A DNA stretch of 64,000 nt from Eutreptiella sp. 'Long Island Sound 2002' (lineage: Eukaryota > Euglenozoa > Euglenophyceae > Eutreptiales > Eutreptiaceae). Below the pieces are notes generated by a model. The model saw only the letters and a program-made list of their open reading frames with translations. It searched no databases and was not told the origin of the DNA. Both the position numbers and the translations under genes were made by a program. Of this stretch, positions 28,724-37,819 are shown in pieces (positions within the stretch are counted from its first letter, which is position 1; every line of letters begins with the position of its first letter). The DNA lies in contig OZ038392.1 in the NCBI GenBank assembly GCA_964036045.1, positions 23,772,090 to 23,836,089 of the forward strand. Direction: 5' to 3'.

Positions 28724-30548
28724 TTTTTTTTTTATAATACACGATCTGAGTCCCACGTGAATGTCCATATCAGGAGAGGGCCAGCCCATCATACAACTTA
28801 TAACCTCATCCCATAAGGCAGGGTCAGGGGCTACGGGGATGGCCGCTCGGACGTGCGGGGCAGAGATTGTTGCGGTGCAAAAAGAGAAGTGTACATGGGG
28901 GTTTCATGGGGGTTGTCGCCCTCTCGCGAAGCCGCTAGGGCAACGCAGCAACCAGGGGTACCTCCCACGTGGGCAGCAACCCAAAACAGGATTCCCATTT
29001 CATCAGAAAACAGTGTACAGTGGGTAGGAACAAGCATAAACCTAGAAGGGCGCCTATGTGCTGGTGTGGGGGGTACAGACAGGGATTGCGCGGGTTCGGG
29101 GGTGCCACTGCCCTTCCAGGTGTTACGTGTCCGGGTCACTGCCTGGTCGGCCACACAGTGGTAGAGCCTCGGAGAAAAAATAGACAAGGGGAGGCTCCCC
29201 ACACGCACCGCTGACCCCAGTGGGCAGCCAGCCCAAACAGGGGGGATCCCTCTGCGAAAAATAGCCAAAGGGAGTACTGGGGGAGGGGGAGACAGTCTGG
29301 ATGAGGGTGAACCAGGGGGGCAGGGGTTGACCACAAACTCAGCACAAGGGCAAAACAAGACATTCAGGTGGAAACAGAGTATGAGGTCGAAAGGTGAAAG
29401 GCCTGAAGTAAGTACATGCCATGGGGCATTGACTCATTTAGCTTAAGGAGGTCGCTTCAGGTCTGGGGAAGCTCAGCACCAAAGCGATGGCGAAGAGTGC
29501 GGCAGGCTGGCCTGAGAAAGGAGAGAGAGGAATGAATAACTGGGCACAAGCAAGCAGGGGCACTAAACTATCGTGGCAGGGGCATCCCAGTCTCGAGGCG
29601 AGAAGGCATTGGGCCGTTTCGAGGTGGTCGGGACACTGGATTCCAGCACAGCTGTGACAAGATCGAGTACGGAGTCCTGAAAACAGGAAATGGCTTTCCT
29701 CGCAGCGGTTACACCTCCTAATCTAGCGGCAAGGAAGCGGTAAAGGGTAACAGGGACAGCGAGGCGTCCTGCGATGCGTAAATCAGCCTTCTGGGCCAAC
29801 CGACGCCAGATGGAGGCATTTGCATGGGGGGGCCAGGCAGCGATCCATTTGGACACCAGGGGGTGGTCCTCCGCACAGTGTGCAAGCATCCCGTGGACAC
29901 TGAGGTTGTGTTGGCGTCCACAGTGTGCGCATGCGTGGGGTGGCAGTTTGCCAGACCAGAAGGTGGCATGGTGGGCATACCCTAGCCTAGACTGCAGCCC
30001 AAATAGCCATTTGTACCAGGCCAGGCGCCGGAATCGCAGCGGCCTCCAGGAGAGGGGGTGGAAACCAGCGTAGGTGTGGTGGGGCGCAAGTTTGTGACTC
30101 CAGACCTTGTGGGGTGGCAGAACCTGCTCACCGTGGCGCACCACGTCCCACGGGGTTTTGGGTCGGGCAGGGGGGGGGGAAGGTTGGGCGGTGCCAATCT
30201 TGGCATATTTGTCTGCAGCTTCATTGAATTCATGGCCACAGTGTCCCTCGACCCATTCAGGGCTTTGAGATTTGGCGGTGGTCCCCTCTCTGACAGCCTG
30301 GACCCAATATGCTTGACGGATGGGACGACGTTGGCTGCGAGTAGACGCTATGGCTCCCTGACAGTCCAGCTTCAAGCGGTCTCCCTCGGCCGAGAAATGG
30401 GACCCTAGCAGCAACCCTACCAGCTCTGCTTTGTACGAATTAGGAACCCCCGGGACACGGCACACTGCGACAAGGCCGTTGGGCATGATGGCTGCAGCAC
30501 CAGATGAGGGCGGGGACCCCATTTTACTACCATCTGTGTATGTGCTAT
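28724..30548 (-). mobile_element. LINE-R: short 5'-truncated LINE with RNase H
   Basis: A 1.8-kb insert in gypsy pol with a 19-bp target duplication and a poly(A) tail (T-run at 28723-28733). It begins at the first RNase H motif, so most of ORF2 was never copied. Its RNase H and tail are unlike those of LINE-A or LINE-G, so it is another LINE family. The 3' UTR takes up 28734-29562 and has no gene. Confidence 0.85.
29563..30522 (-). CDS. LINE-R RNase H and zinc-finger C-terminus
   Basis: The annotated ATG at 30522 is internal: the frame is open to the insertion border, and the codons before it read STYTDGSK, the first RNase H motif. The other acidic positions are present: Glu in SYKAELVGLLL, Asp in KLDCQGAIAS and Asp in HEFNEAADKYAKIG. 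RNase H would degrade RNA in the RNA/cDNA hybrid. A Cys/His cluster (CAHCGRQHNLSVHGMLAHC) follows near residue 210 and resembles the zinc binding site at the end of many LINE ORF2 proteins. The frame has no stop, so the insert is young or the C-terminus has been spared. It cannot be active because endonuclease and RT are missing. Confidence 0.75.
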   Translation of the reverse strand: MGSPPSSGAAAIMPNGLVAVCRVPGVPNSYKAELVGLLLGSHFSAEGDRLKLDCQGAIASTRSQRRPIRQAYWVQAVREGTTAKSQSPEWVEGHCGHEFNEAADKYAKIGTAQPSPPPARPKTPWDVVRHGEQVLPPHKVWSHKLAPHHTYAGFHPLSWRPLRFRRLAWYKWLFGLQSRLGYAHHATFWSGKLPPHACAHCGRQHNLSVHGMLAHCAEDHPLVSKWIAAWPPHANASIWRRLAQKADLRIAGRLAVPVTLYRFLAARLGGVTAARKAISCFQDSVLDLVTAVLESSVPTTSKRPNAFSPRDWDAPATIV

Positions 30549-30567
30549 CAGGATAATCTCACCTTCT
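30549..30567. repeat. Target-site duplication of LINE-R, right copy
   Basis: CAGGATAATCTCACCTTCT, identical to 28705-28723. Confidence 0.9.
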
Positions 30568-30857
30568 GCTCTAGGCACGCCCAAGCACTTAGCGTTGGCC
30601 ACCTTGTCTTTGAGCTCGTCGAACGCTTGTTGCTCCTGTGGGCCCCAGCGCCAAGTAGTACTCTTCTTGATTAAGTCCGTCAGAATGGCGCTGGTGTAGG
30701 TGAAGTTCTTGTTATGGCGGCGGTAGAAGTTGCAAGCCCCAATGAAACTGCGTACATCATGGAGTCCTTTCCTGGGGTCTTCATGTCGTACGTTAGCGTC
30801 CATCAGGGGTTTGGCCTTAGAGGCAGCTGGGGCCCACCACCCATAGCACAACGTCAA
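30568..30857 (-). pseudogene. Gypsy RT thumb and connection
   Basis: The translation (DVRSFIGACNFYRRHNKNFT, then WRWGPQEQQAFDELKDKVAN) is the standard thumb and RNase H approach of Ty3/gypsy RT. It is in a different phase from the palm part above it, with a two-base discrepancy near 30855 (LSFDV to GYGWWAP). It is cut at its downstream end by LINE-R. Confidence 0.7.
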
Positions 30858-31278
30858 AACTCAGGTACTGCATGGTCTCCTGCATGAACTCACACTTCTC
30901 CAGCTTCAGTCGTGTGTGGTTCTCCTGGCAGAACGCAAAGAACTCGGCCAAGAGGATTAGGTGATCCTCCTGGGTATTGGTTCCGAGGCATACATCGTCG
31001 ATGTGCGCTTTAATCTGGGCCCTACGGGATATGAGTTCTTGCACCTTGGGTCTTCGTCGTAGGATGGTCAGGATCTTGTTCATCAGCTCTTGAAATAGAC
31101 CGGGTGCGTTGGCCACGCCAAAGGGCATGACTTTCCACTTGAACACCCTCCCCTGAGGGATGATGAAGGCGAGTAGCTCCTGGGCGTTGGGCGTCAGGTC
31201 CACCTGCCAAAATCCACTTCTCTTGTCCATCTTGGTGTGGTAGCGACAGGAGGCTATTCTCTCAAGGGTAGACTCCAT
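30857..31278 (-). pseudogene. Gypsy RT palm
   Basis: It includes TKMDKRSGFWQVDLTP (first catalytic Asp), KVMPFGVANAPGLFQELMNK and AHIDDVCLGTN, the YxDD position (here HIDD). Then LAEFFAFCQENHTRLKLEKC leads into the thumb. The enzyme would copy element RNA into cDNA. The upstream side is interrupted at 31284 by the DIRS element; the RT fingers are 30 kb away at 61.44-61.75 kb. The downstream side has a frameshift. Confidence 0.75.
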
Positions 31279-31284
31279 GTTTTG

Positions 31285-31669
31285 GATTTACCCGAATAGG
31301 TGAGGAGGAAAGAAGAGATGGCGAAGCAATAGCACTACACAAGACACATATATGGGCCAACTCCTTAAAACCGGTTTGTTTTCTCTGTTTTCTGCTCTTT
31401 TGGTGCCCTTTGCTACCTTTCATTGAAACGGGCACCCTCAAAATATACACAAAAATGGTATTATACATGAAAAATGAAATTTTTGACCTCAAATACCCCC
31501 TCCATGGGGTTTGAACCCACACTCTACCAACCTTAGAGTTGTGTTTTTCCTCTAAGCTACGACCTGTCGTCGACGATCTCAGAGAAAACCGTAGTATAAT
31601 AAAAAATTTGGAAAATCAGTACTCCTTACATGCTCCAACCACTATTAACCTCCCATGCTCTTAAAACCG
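31285..31669. repeat. DIRS left inverted terminal repeat
   Basis: From about 31330 to 31669 it is the reverse complement of 35910-36023 plus 61202-61438, with the right copy broken by LINE-G. The outermost 45 bp (from GATTTACCCGAATAGG) are unique to this end, as known for DIRS-1 type repeats. The interior carries a tRNA-like block at 31507-31559. Confidence 0.85.
31507..31559 (-). other. tRNA-like block with Pol III boxes in the DIRS repeat
   Basis: The minus strand has TAGCTTAGAGG (A-box pattern) and GGTTCAAACCC (B-box) within a 5-bp T-arm with a 7-nt loop, about 40 nt apart, with a CAAC/GTTG hairpin between. The copy in the right repeat is at 61197-61250. There is no convincing acceptor stem, so it is a Pol III promoter-like relic or part of a tRNA. 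Confidence 0.5.
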
Positions 31670-31740
31670 TGGCAACCGACGACCCAAGTGTCAACTGCTT
31701 TTCACGGTGAGCGAAGAACTTAAGGGAGGGACAGGGTGGG

Positions 31741-31852
31741 CATATATGTGTCTTGTGTAGTGCTATTGCTTCGCCATCTCTTCTTTCCTCCTCACCTATT
31801 CGGGTAAATCCGAGCTGGCTCAGCTAGCACTACACAATCCCCATATATGGGC
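31741..31852. repeat. DIRS internal complementary region
   Basis: 31741-31811 is a perfect reverse complement of the left end, 31284-31354, and 31814-31852 is the reverse complement of the right end, 61400-61438, with one mismatch. The two blocks are joined as circle-junction sequence. In DIRS-1 this region serves as a template to restore the termini. Confidence 0.9.
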
Positions 31853-31899
31853 AACAGAACGGAAGACTGAGCTCCCGTGAACTGAACCCTTTATCAGAA

Positions 31900-32925
31900 T
31901 TAATGAATCGCCAGGCGCGAAGCGCGCGCCGCTTCTCCAGTCGCCAGATCAGGAGGGACCAGAACTTGCGCGATGCGCAACAGAGCTCTGGTCCTGTCGT
32001 AAAACCTTCTGAATGTATCGTAACAGGTCCAATCACCCAATGCTGCTACCACATGCGGATCCACGCCAAGATAGATTAGTGCAGTTGCTGCTGCTCCTCG
32101 TGTAGAATGCGCGGAAAACGAATCTGTCTCCAGTTCCCCCAATTCCAGTAGGTGTTTCCTTAACCAGCGAGTAGTGAGACCGTTGATGGTATCAGATGAT
32201 AAAGGCTTCCCTGGCTTTCGTAGGGACACAAAAATCTCAGAACCCTCGTAATCACCAGTAGCCTCCAAATAACGTGCTAAGCAGCGCTGCGGATCAATTG
32301 ACGGTGTCGTAACATTGTGAATAGGATAACGTGCATAGTATCTCCTCCCTTTGCGCTTAGCAGAAATGAACCAAGGCTGAGCAGCGCGTTGGATATCCCT
32401 ACGTGATCGCGCCAGATCAACGCCTCGGAACAAGGCAAAGAATCTCAAGGACAAAATGGCTTGCAAGCGCAGCTGAGTTTCCGTCTCCACAGGTTGCTGA
32501 TGCATGACTTGTATAAGACGCCGTACATCATAGAAACGATGATAATGAGGAACACCGACGAACCAGTCACGTTTCAAGTTGCGTAGCATACCCTCGAAGC
32601 GTAGTTGCGAAAAGCACGGGAATAAACACACCGCTGAATACGCCATACGCCCAGCACTTAAAGAATGCGTGCGTGAAAACTTTAAAAGTTGCACCGCCAC
32701 CGTCATCAGTGGGATTTGACCAAAGCGCTCCACCTTTAACAGTGGAGCAAGCGCCGCGTCTTGTAACAAGAACGTACCAAACATGTGCCACGCAGAATTG
32801 TAACGTTTCAAGGTGTCCTTCCCGATTTCATTGATGATAAGCGTCGCCTCTTCGTTGGTAGCTCCTCGCAATTGATAGTATTCACGCAAACATACGCCAA
32901 GGTCAACACGAAACGTGGTTGTGTC
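31900..32925 (-). CDS. DIRS tyrosine recombinase
   Basis: About 340 residues of a tyrosine recombinase that would insert a circular DNA form without making target duplications. Catalytic positions: Arg in ALFRGVDLARSR (near 32430), the HxxR motif in FSAHSTRGAAATAL (near 32100), a Trp in LGDWTCYDT and the nucleophile Tyr in FRRFYDRTRAL (near 32000). The N-terminal part has the expected helical core-binding region. The frame overlaps the RT frame, which ends at 32808, and lacks a clear ATG at its start; DIRS elements often have overlapping frames, and translation may depend on a shift. The frame is open much further upstream (to 34098), but that part only shadows the RT. It ends at TGA or another stop at 31900, near the internal complementary region. 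Confidence 0.8.
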   Translation of the reverse strand, partial: DTTTFRVDLGVCLREYYQLRGATNEEATLIINEIGKDTLKRYNSAWHMFGTFLLQDAALAPLLKVERFGQIPLMTVAVQLLKFSRTHSLSAGRMAYSAVCLFPCFSQLRFEGMLRNLKRDWFVGVPHYHRFYDVRRLIQVMHQQPVETETQLRLQAILSLRFFALFRGVDLARSRRDIQRAAQPWFISAKRKGRRYYARYPIHNVTTPSIDPQRCLARYLEATGDYEGSEIFVSLRKPGKPLSSDTINGLTTRWLRKHLLELGELETDSFSAHSTRGAAATALIYLGVDPHVVAALGDWTCYDTFRRFYDRTRALLRIAQVLVPPDLATGEAARASRLAIH

Positions 32926-34391
32926 TCCGTGCCGTCTGGCATTTGCAAACGGAACTCCGACGTGTTCACTGCGAACTTCACGTGTTTCATCAATAGGTTC
33001 CACCAAACCTCGCGCGGCCTGTACGGCAGAGCCATGAGAACCTTCACCCCTGGTGACTCCAACACTTTGTTGACCAACTGAGGTATGTGCTTGAACGGCG
33101 GGAAGACCCACCCCGGTGAAAGTAAAGTTAGATTCTGGGAGAAGACATCGATGGCGTAAGCCCCCGGCTGAGGACACGGACTGACGAACTTGCTGCACAC
33201 CGCATTGGAACTCCTTGACATCCAATCGATTTCCGGCTGAATCCAACTTTTGAACTTCTCCAGGATCCAAGTCAACACGTCCGACGGGAAGGTAGCCTCC
33301 GACGGTGTCCAACGAAGCCGAGACCAAATGTCCGCCGGATTCACCGAGGTGTGCACGTAAAACGGTTGAATCTCGATGTGATTGGCTTGTGTAAAATTCC
33401 ACAGTTGGAGAATCAATGCGTTGAACCGCGGCTTGCGACCTCCCCACTTGCGGAGATACCAGTAAAGGACCATTGAGTCGGTGAAAAATCGCAGCGTGGT
33501 GTCCCTCAGCGCATACGCTTGAATAGTCAGTAGGGCTCCCCTGAACTCTTTGACGTTTATGTGTTCCTCTCGATTCAGGAACCAACCGAACGCTGCTTGG
33601 GCATTCCCTTGAAGGACTCCGCCCCACGCCAGATCTGACGCGTCCGAGTACATGTCCCTGACGTGACCCATGGAAACTACGAAGGTGCGTCCCTTCCACT
33701 GGTGTAACTCGTCCGCCAGATCCATCAACTGACGTGACACGCGCTCCGGGAGCGCCACGTCTGCCTCCCAGCCAGCCTGGACTGCCACCGCCACGTGCAC
33801 CGCCAGGGCGTCGCTGAGGAGTCGGATATGGGGCATGGCGAACAACAAGGAACGGATTCTTCCAAGAACGGAGGCGCATCGCCTCACTGATGGTGTGTGA
33901 CTGTGTGCCAGTCTGTTCACGTTCCGGAAAATTGCTTGTAGGCGCTTTGGAGGTACCGCGACGAATCCTTCCCTGAAGTTTAGCATAAAACCAAGCATTA
34001 TAATTTCTTGAGACGGCTCCAAACATGATTTTGGGACATTGACCAATATACCCAACCGATGCAAAAGTTGTACCAAAAAACGTGTGTGTTCCAGACATTC
34101 ACGGTAAGTATTGCCAATGATGAGCCAATCGTCCAAGTAGACCCAAACGAGTGCTCCGCGTTCGCGCACGGCATTTAAAATTGGTTGCATGAGGCATTGC
34201 CATTCCCGTGGTGCAACGTTTAATCCAAACGGCAAAACGCACCACCTGTAAAATTCACCGTCGACGTAGACCCCCAAATAAGGTCGATCCCGCGGATGGA
34301 TACCCATGTGAAAATAAGCACTTTTGAAGTCAATTTTGCAAGCATACTGACCGGGTCTCAAGAACGGTAAAATGCCCCATAGAGTGACCAA
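32808..34391 (-). CDS. DIRS reverse transcriptase and RNase H
   Basis: A 527-residue frame with RT motifs CKIDFKSAYFHMGIHP, VLPFGLNVAPREWQ and VWVYLDDWLIIG (catalytic YLDD). RNase H follows with Asp in MYSDASDLAWGG, Glu in NVKEFRGALLTIQ, Asp in RFFTDSMVLYW and Asp in VNPADIWSRL. The C-terminus, after a segment AYAIDVFSQNL and PPFKHIPQLVNKVLE, is typical for DIRS-like pol. The codon at 34391 is TTG; the natural start is upstream in the frame 34330-34842, in another phase. The two are joined by a one-base shift near 34385 in a T-rich stretch. Confidence 0.8.
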   Translation of the reverse strand: MVTLWGILPFLRPGQYACKIDFKSAYFHMGIHPRDRPYLGVYVDGEFYRWCVLPFGLNVAPREWQCLMQPILNAVRERGALVWVYLDDWLIIGNTYRECLEHTRFLVQLLHRLGILVNVPKSCLEPSQEIIMLGFMLNFREGFVAVPPKRLQAIFRNVNRLAHSHTPSVRRCASVLGRIRSLLFAMPHIRLLSDALAVHVAVAVQAGWEADVALPERVSRQLMDLADELHQWKGRTFVVSMGHVRDMYSDASDLAWGGVLQGNAQAAFGWFLNREEHINVKEFRGALLTIQAYALRDTTLRFFTDSMVLYWYLRKWGGRKPRFNALILQLWNFTQANHIEIQPFYVHTSVNPADIWSRLRWTPSEATFPSDVLTWILEKFKSWIQPEIDWMSRSSNAVCSKFVSPCPQPGAYAIDVFSQNLTLLSPGWVFPPFKHIPQLVNKVLESPGVKVLMALPYRPREVWWNLLMKHVKFAVNTSEFRLQMPDGTETQPRFVLTLAYVCVNTINCEELPTKRRRLSSMKSGRTP

Positions 34392-34842
34392 AATGAAAAT
34401 AGGTGGTCTGTACGAACTGGTTCACGTTCTTCAAATTGGTGATAGGTCGACGGCCTCCCTCAGGATGTGCCTCGTCTGACGCTTTGTCCACTGCGAACAT
34501 ACTTGCACAACACTTAATGTCTTTTCGCTCGACGCGTTCCATGCAACCCTGTTGCACTGCATCCAACACGTGTTTTACCAATTCAGGGTCGGTTACCTCT
34601 GCGTGGGAAGAACGAGGACGGAAGTCGTCGGTTGGCCGATCCGGATCAAAACCGTCAACCCAATCAAGCTGCAGCCCATTGCGAATCACTGACGCCGCGT
34701 ATGTGTCCTTCAACGCTTCCCATTCATGCAATTGTGCACGACAGCGCAAATAGAGTGGCATGTGGGGATGGATCGGCGGTGGCACGCACACGGCTGGCGC
34801 CAATAAATCCTCTACAGTCAAGCTACTGCTGTGGTCGTTCAT
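34330..34842 (-). CDS. DIRS RT N-terminal part
   Basis: It begins at ATG 34842, overlapping the end of the gag frame by about 20 nt. The segment HAEVTDPELVKHVLDAVQQG and AHPEGGRRPITNLKNVNQFV (fingers of DIRS-type RT with the RPITNLKNVN motif) leads into the main RT frame at about 34385. After that point this frame is off register. The two frames make one protein, either through a programmed shift or because the copy carries an indel. Confidence 0.65.
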   Translation of the reverse strand: MNDHSSSLTVEDLLAPAVCVPPPIHPHMPLYLRCRAQLHEWEALKDTYAASVIRNGLQLDWVDGFDPDRPTDDFRPRSSHAEVTDPELVKHVLDAVQQGCMERVERKDIKCCASMFAVDKASDEAHPEGGRRPITNLKNVNQFVQTTYFHFGHSMGHFTVLETRSVCLQN

Positions 34843-35809
34843 CTAACTTGTCGTTACGTGGCACAAATCTTTGGGTGAAACCCTTACCTTTGCCTTTGCC
34901 TCCTTTGCCAGATCTCCGTGGATCAAAACGACCTCGTGTTGAAGACGAACGGAAAGAACTACGATGCGAGTAAGGGGAGAAACGCGTGCCTCTCAGGTCT
35001 TTTTGTAATTTGTTGCGCGACTGAAGTAGTGACATGTCATCCTTCGAGAGTAACTCTGGTGCAATCGCAGGTTGTTCAAACCGTTTATCTACTGCCACTC
35101 GCCGGGAGCTTTGGATGCTGTAGTCCAGCGCACCCAACATTGCAAACAAATGTTCACATAGTACCAATGAAACAGGTGCTTCCGGAGCTACTGTTGTGTC
35201 ATCTTCGCGTGCTAAGACTACTCCCAGGACTCGCATGGCGTCTTTTACCTGTTGTTCCCAACGACGCTTCTCTGCGTCCGCTGGATGTTTGTGCGTTGGC
35301 GCGTTATTAACAGCTGCCCTATGGAACTCGTCGAACACTGGAAGGTGCTTCAACATCTTTTTTCTGCGAAACTCGTCTTGCAAAACCTTTCGCCCTTCCA
35401 GGAGCGCAGACAAGCGTGAAGGAAGCGACAGAACCTCATCGCGCCACACGAACGTGGACTCCTTGTCCGACGCGGGGCCAGCGTGGTCCTTGGGACCGCT
35501 CAAAGTTTCGCATGCCAAGAAGACGTCTTCGCGATGCGACGACGTTCCTGTTCTGCCAATGTCGTCGCCCTTTAAGGTGAGTAAGGCATCACGAACCAAG
35601 GCCATCGTGTCTTTGACAGTGGCCAGTGTTTTCTTTCCTGTAAGTTTGGAATACAGTGACGCTGCCTGCCAAGGACTGAGACCACTCATTGCGCCTTCCT
35701 TTGCCAACTGTGCTGCATGTTCCAACGACTCAGAACTCAGGTTCCACGCCGAATCCGGCAATTTCAGCACGAACTCGTGAAAATCCAGTGTCTCATTTCC
35801 TTCTGTCAT
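34823..35809 (-). CDS. DIRS gag-like protein
   Basis: A 328-residue frame starting MTEGNETLDFHEFVLKLPDS and ending RPQQ at 34823. It sits first in the element, as gag does in DIRS-like elements. The N-terminal two thirds look helical, and the C-terminus is basic and Arg/Ser/Gly-Lys rich (SFRSSSTRGRFDPRRSGKGG), which suits nucleic acid binding. There is no zinc knuckle and no catalytic motif. It starts 100 bp inside the right inverted repeat border (35910). It overlaps the RT start. Confidence 0.6.
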   Translation of the reverse strand: MTEGNETLDFHEFVLKLPDSAWNLSSESLEHAAQLAKEGAMSGLSPWQAASLYSKLTGKKTLATVKDTMALVRDALLTLKGDDIGRTGTSSHREDVFLACETLSGPKDHAGPASDKESTFVWRDEVLSLPSRLSALLEGRKVLQDEFRRKKMLKHLPVFDEFHRAAVNNAPTHKHPADAEKRRWEQQVKDAMRVLGVVLAREDDTTVAPEAPVSLVLCEHLFAMLGALDYSIQSSRRVAVDKRFEQPAIAPELLSKDDMSLLQSRNKLQKDLRGTRFSPYSHRSSFRSSSTRGRFDPRRSGKGGKGKGKGFTQRFVPRNDKLDERPQQ

Positions 35810-35909
35810 TTTGTTAAAATTTATATCCTTAAAACATTTTGGATTGCATCAGAAATCAAAGCTCTGGGTACAGCAAATCACTAGTTGAACAACTCAGTGA
35901 GCGCGTGAC

Positions 35910-36023
35910 CGGTTTTAAGAGCATGGGAGGTTAATAGTGGTTGGAGCATGTAAGGAGTACTGATTTTCCAAAATTTTTATTATACTACGGTTTTCTCTGA
36001 GATTGTCGACGACAGGTCGTAGC
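35910..36023. repeat. DIRS right inverted terminal repeat, inner part
   Basis: It is the reverse complement of 31556-31669 with two differences. It ends in TCGTAGC at the insertion point of LINE-G, and the repeat resumes at 61202. Confidence 0.85.
36017..36023. repeat. Target-site duplication of LINE-G, left copy
   Basis: TCGTAGC, repeated at 61195-61201. With one copy removed the DIRS right repeat matches the left one across the junction. Confidence 0.75.
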
Positions 36024-37560
36024 GGTGCGGTGTCGCGCGATCGCAGCAGAAAAATAATACAAAACTAAGAAAACGACGCACCGCCAGCAAAAATAAAGCG
36101 AAAAATCGTTTTCTCCGACCTCAGAAACCCCCCAAAAAATTTTACGCCGCTGTTTGGCGAGGTCGCAAAATTTAGGACACTCACACAACAAAGACGAACA
36201 ATAGAGTCGCGACGGCGAAGAACCTGAGCGTTGCATGCTCCAAAACACCTAGCAAAGTGCGTGTCCTAGACGCTAGGGAGTGGTGCGCGCTCCACAAACA
36301 AAGAAGAAGAAAAGAGGCGAACACTAAAAACCAGCAAGCCACGACGACGAAGACAAGAACAAAGCGAGCGCCGAGCCACCTAGCAAAGTGCGTGCCATAG
36401 GAGCTAGGCGACAAGTGCGCGTCAAAAAAAAAAAAAAAAGAGAGAAGGAAACGCAACAAAAAGAGAAACACCAAACCACAAACAAAAAAGACGCGACCAC
36501 GGACCACGGGAAAACGAGGTATGGCAACCAAGTATGTTACGGCCCCATGCGTTGTACATATCGTATCCACCGCTACATATACGTGGATGAGAAAACCAAG
36601 TATGTTGCGAAGGAGGGCGCCCAAGGGACAACACCGCACGCAAAAAAAAAAAAAAAAAAGAACGACGAACCGCCACACACGTCAAAAGGCACGCCCGCAA
36701 ACACAAACCACAACCATATATCTCCTATATATTTTTTCCTCCATAGGCCCCGACCGCCGCGAGAGAAAAAAAAAAAATTCCACAAAAGCGCAAAAGGTAT
36801 GGGGCGGCCACGGACAAAGGGGAAACAATGAAAAGGCGAACAAGCGAACGTTCACCAACCACGAGGAAACAACGGTACGGCGAGCAAGTATGTTAACGAT
36901 ACGAGGGAGGACGCCAAAGGGACGGACCACGCACACACGCACACACATAAACAAGACCCCAAGGAGCGAGAAGACGGAGACAAGAGCAAGGAAAAACAAG
37001 GTATGAACCCCACACCGCCTCGCCCGCACACACACACACGCTCTCGCTATAGGGAATGACCACGTACCACGGGGAAACAATGGTATGGATGTATGACGAA
37101 CAAGTATGTTAAAAATGCGAGGGAAGGCGCCAAGGGGACGAAAACACAAACGCACACAAAGCCGCAAGATGCACGAAGACGGAGACGAGACAAAAGAAAG
37201 TCATGGTATGCAACCCCATCCCCGCCCCACCCACAAACAAACACACGCTTTCTCTATAGGCGACGGCAACAAGAAGCGGCACAAGGTACAACAAGTATGT
37301 TGAGAAAAAAAAAAAAAAAAAACACGAAACCGCCTTCCACGCCCTCTCTATAGGGGAAACGCAATGCGGAGAGGTATGTTATCGAAGACGCAGCGAGAAA
37401 AAAAAAAAAAACACGAGGGAGGAGACACAAACCAGAACACGCAAAAAAAAAAAAAAAAAAAAGGACCTGCGCACACTCTTTCTCAACAGGGGAAGAAAAC
37501 ATGATGGGACGGAAGGACAGGTACGTGCTACGCATCACACATGCCACGCATCTCTGCTAC
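36024..37560 (+). repeat. LINE-G 5' end: diverged repeats with AAGTATGTT and A-tracts
   Basis: The motif AAGTATGTT (or close forms) recurs at about 36527, 36595, 36884, 37103, 37292 and 37371, often followed by GCGAGGGAGGCGCC-like and AAAGGGGACG-like sequence, and units end in A-runs. This could be a promoter array, as the 5' UTR monomers of some LINEs are. Lysine-rich plus-strand frames and their Phe-rich complements are by-products. Confidence 0.6.
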
Positions 37561-37819
37561 GCATCTACAGGACCTCTTCTTCTGCCTTTTGACACATGCC
37601 GACGACCGACGACGAGAACCAGCCAAGGTATGACACACCCCACCCCACCAACCACACACCGCGAGCACACGCACGCGCACGCACGACAGCCACACCGAGC
37701 GCGACCCCCCCCCCCCCCCACGCCACCCACACCAACACGAAGGACCACACAGCGCACACACACACACCAGGACCAAGGGGAAGGGCACCCGGAAGACACA
37801 CCCACCGCAACACCACACC

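Noticed and set aside
31285-36023. A short DIRS element of 4.7 kb ending at 36023
   Set aside because: The left repeat and the internal complementary region require the outer right end found at 61202-61438; 36023 is only the break made by LINE-G.
36181-36831. Lys-rich plus-strand and Phe-rich minus-strand frames
   Set aside because: By-products of A-tracts in the 5' repeats of LINE-G; no start context or domain.
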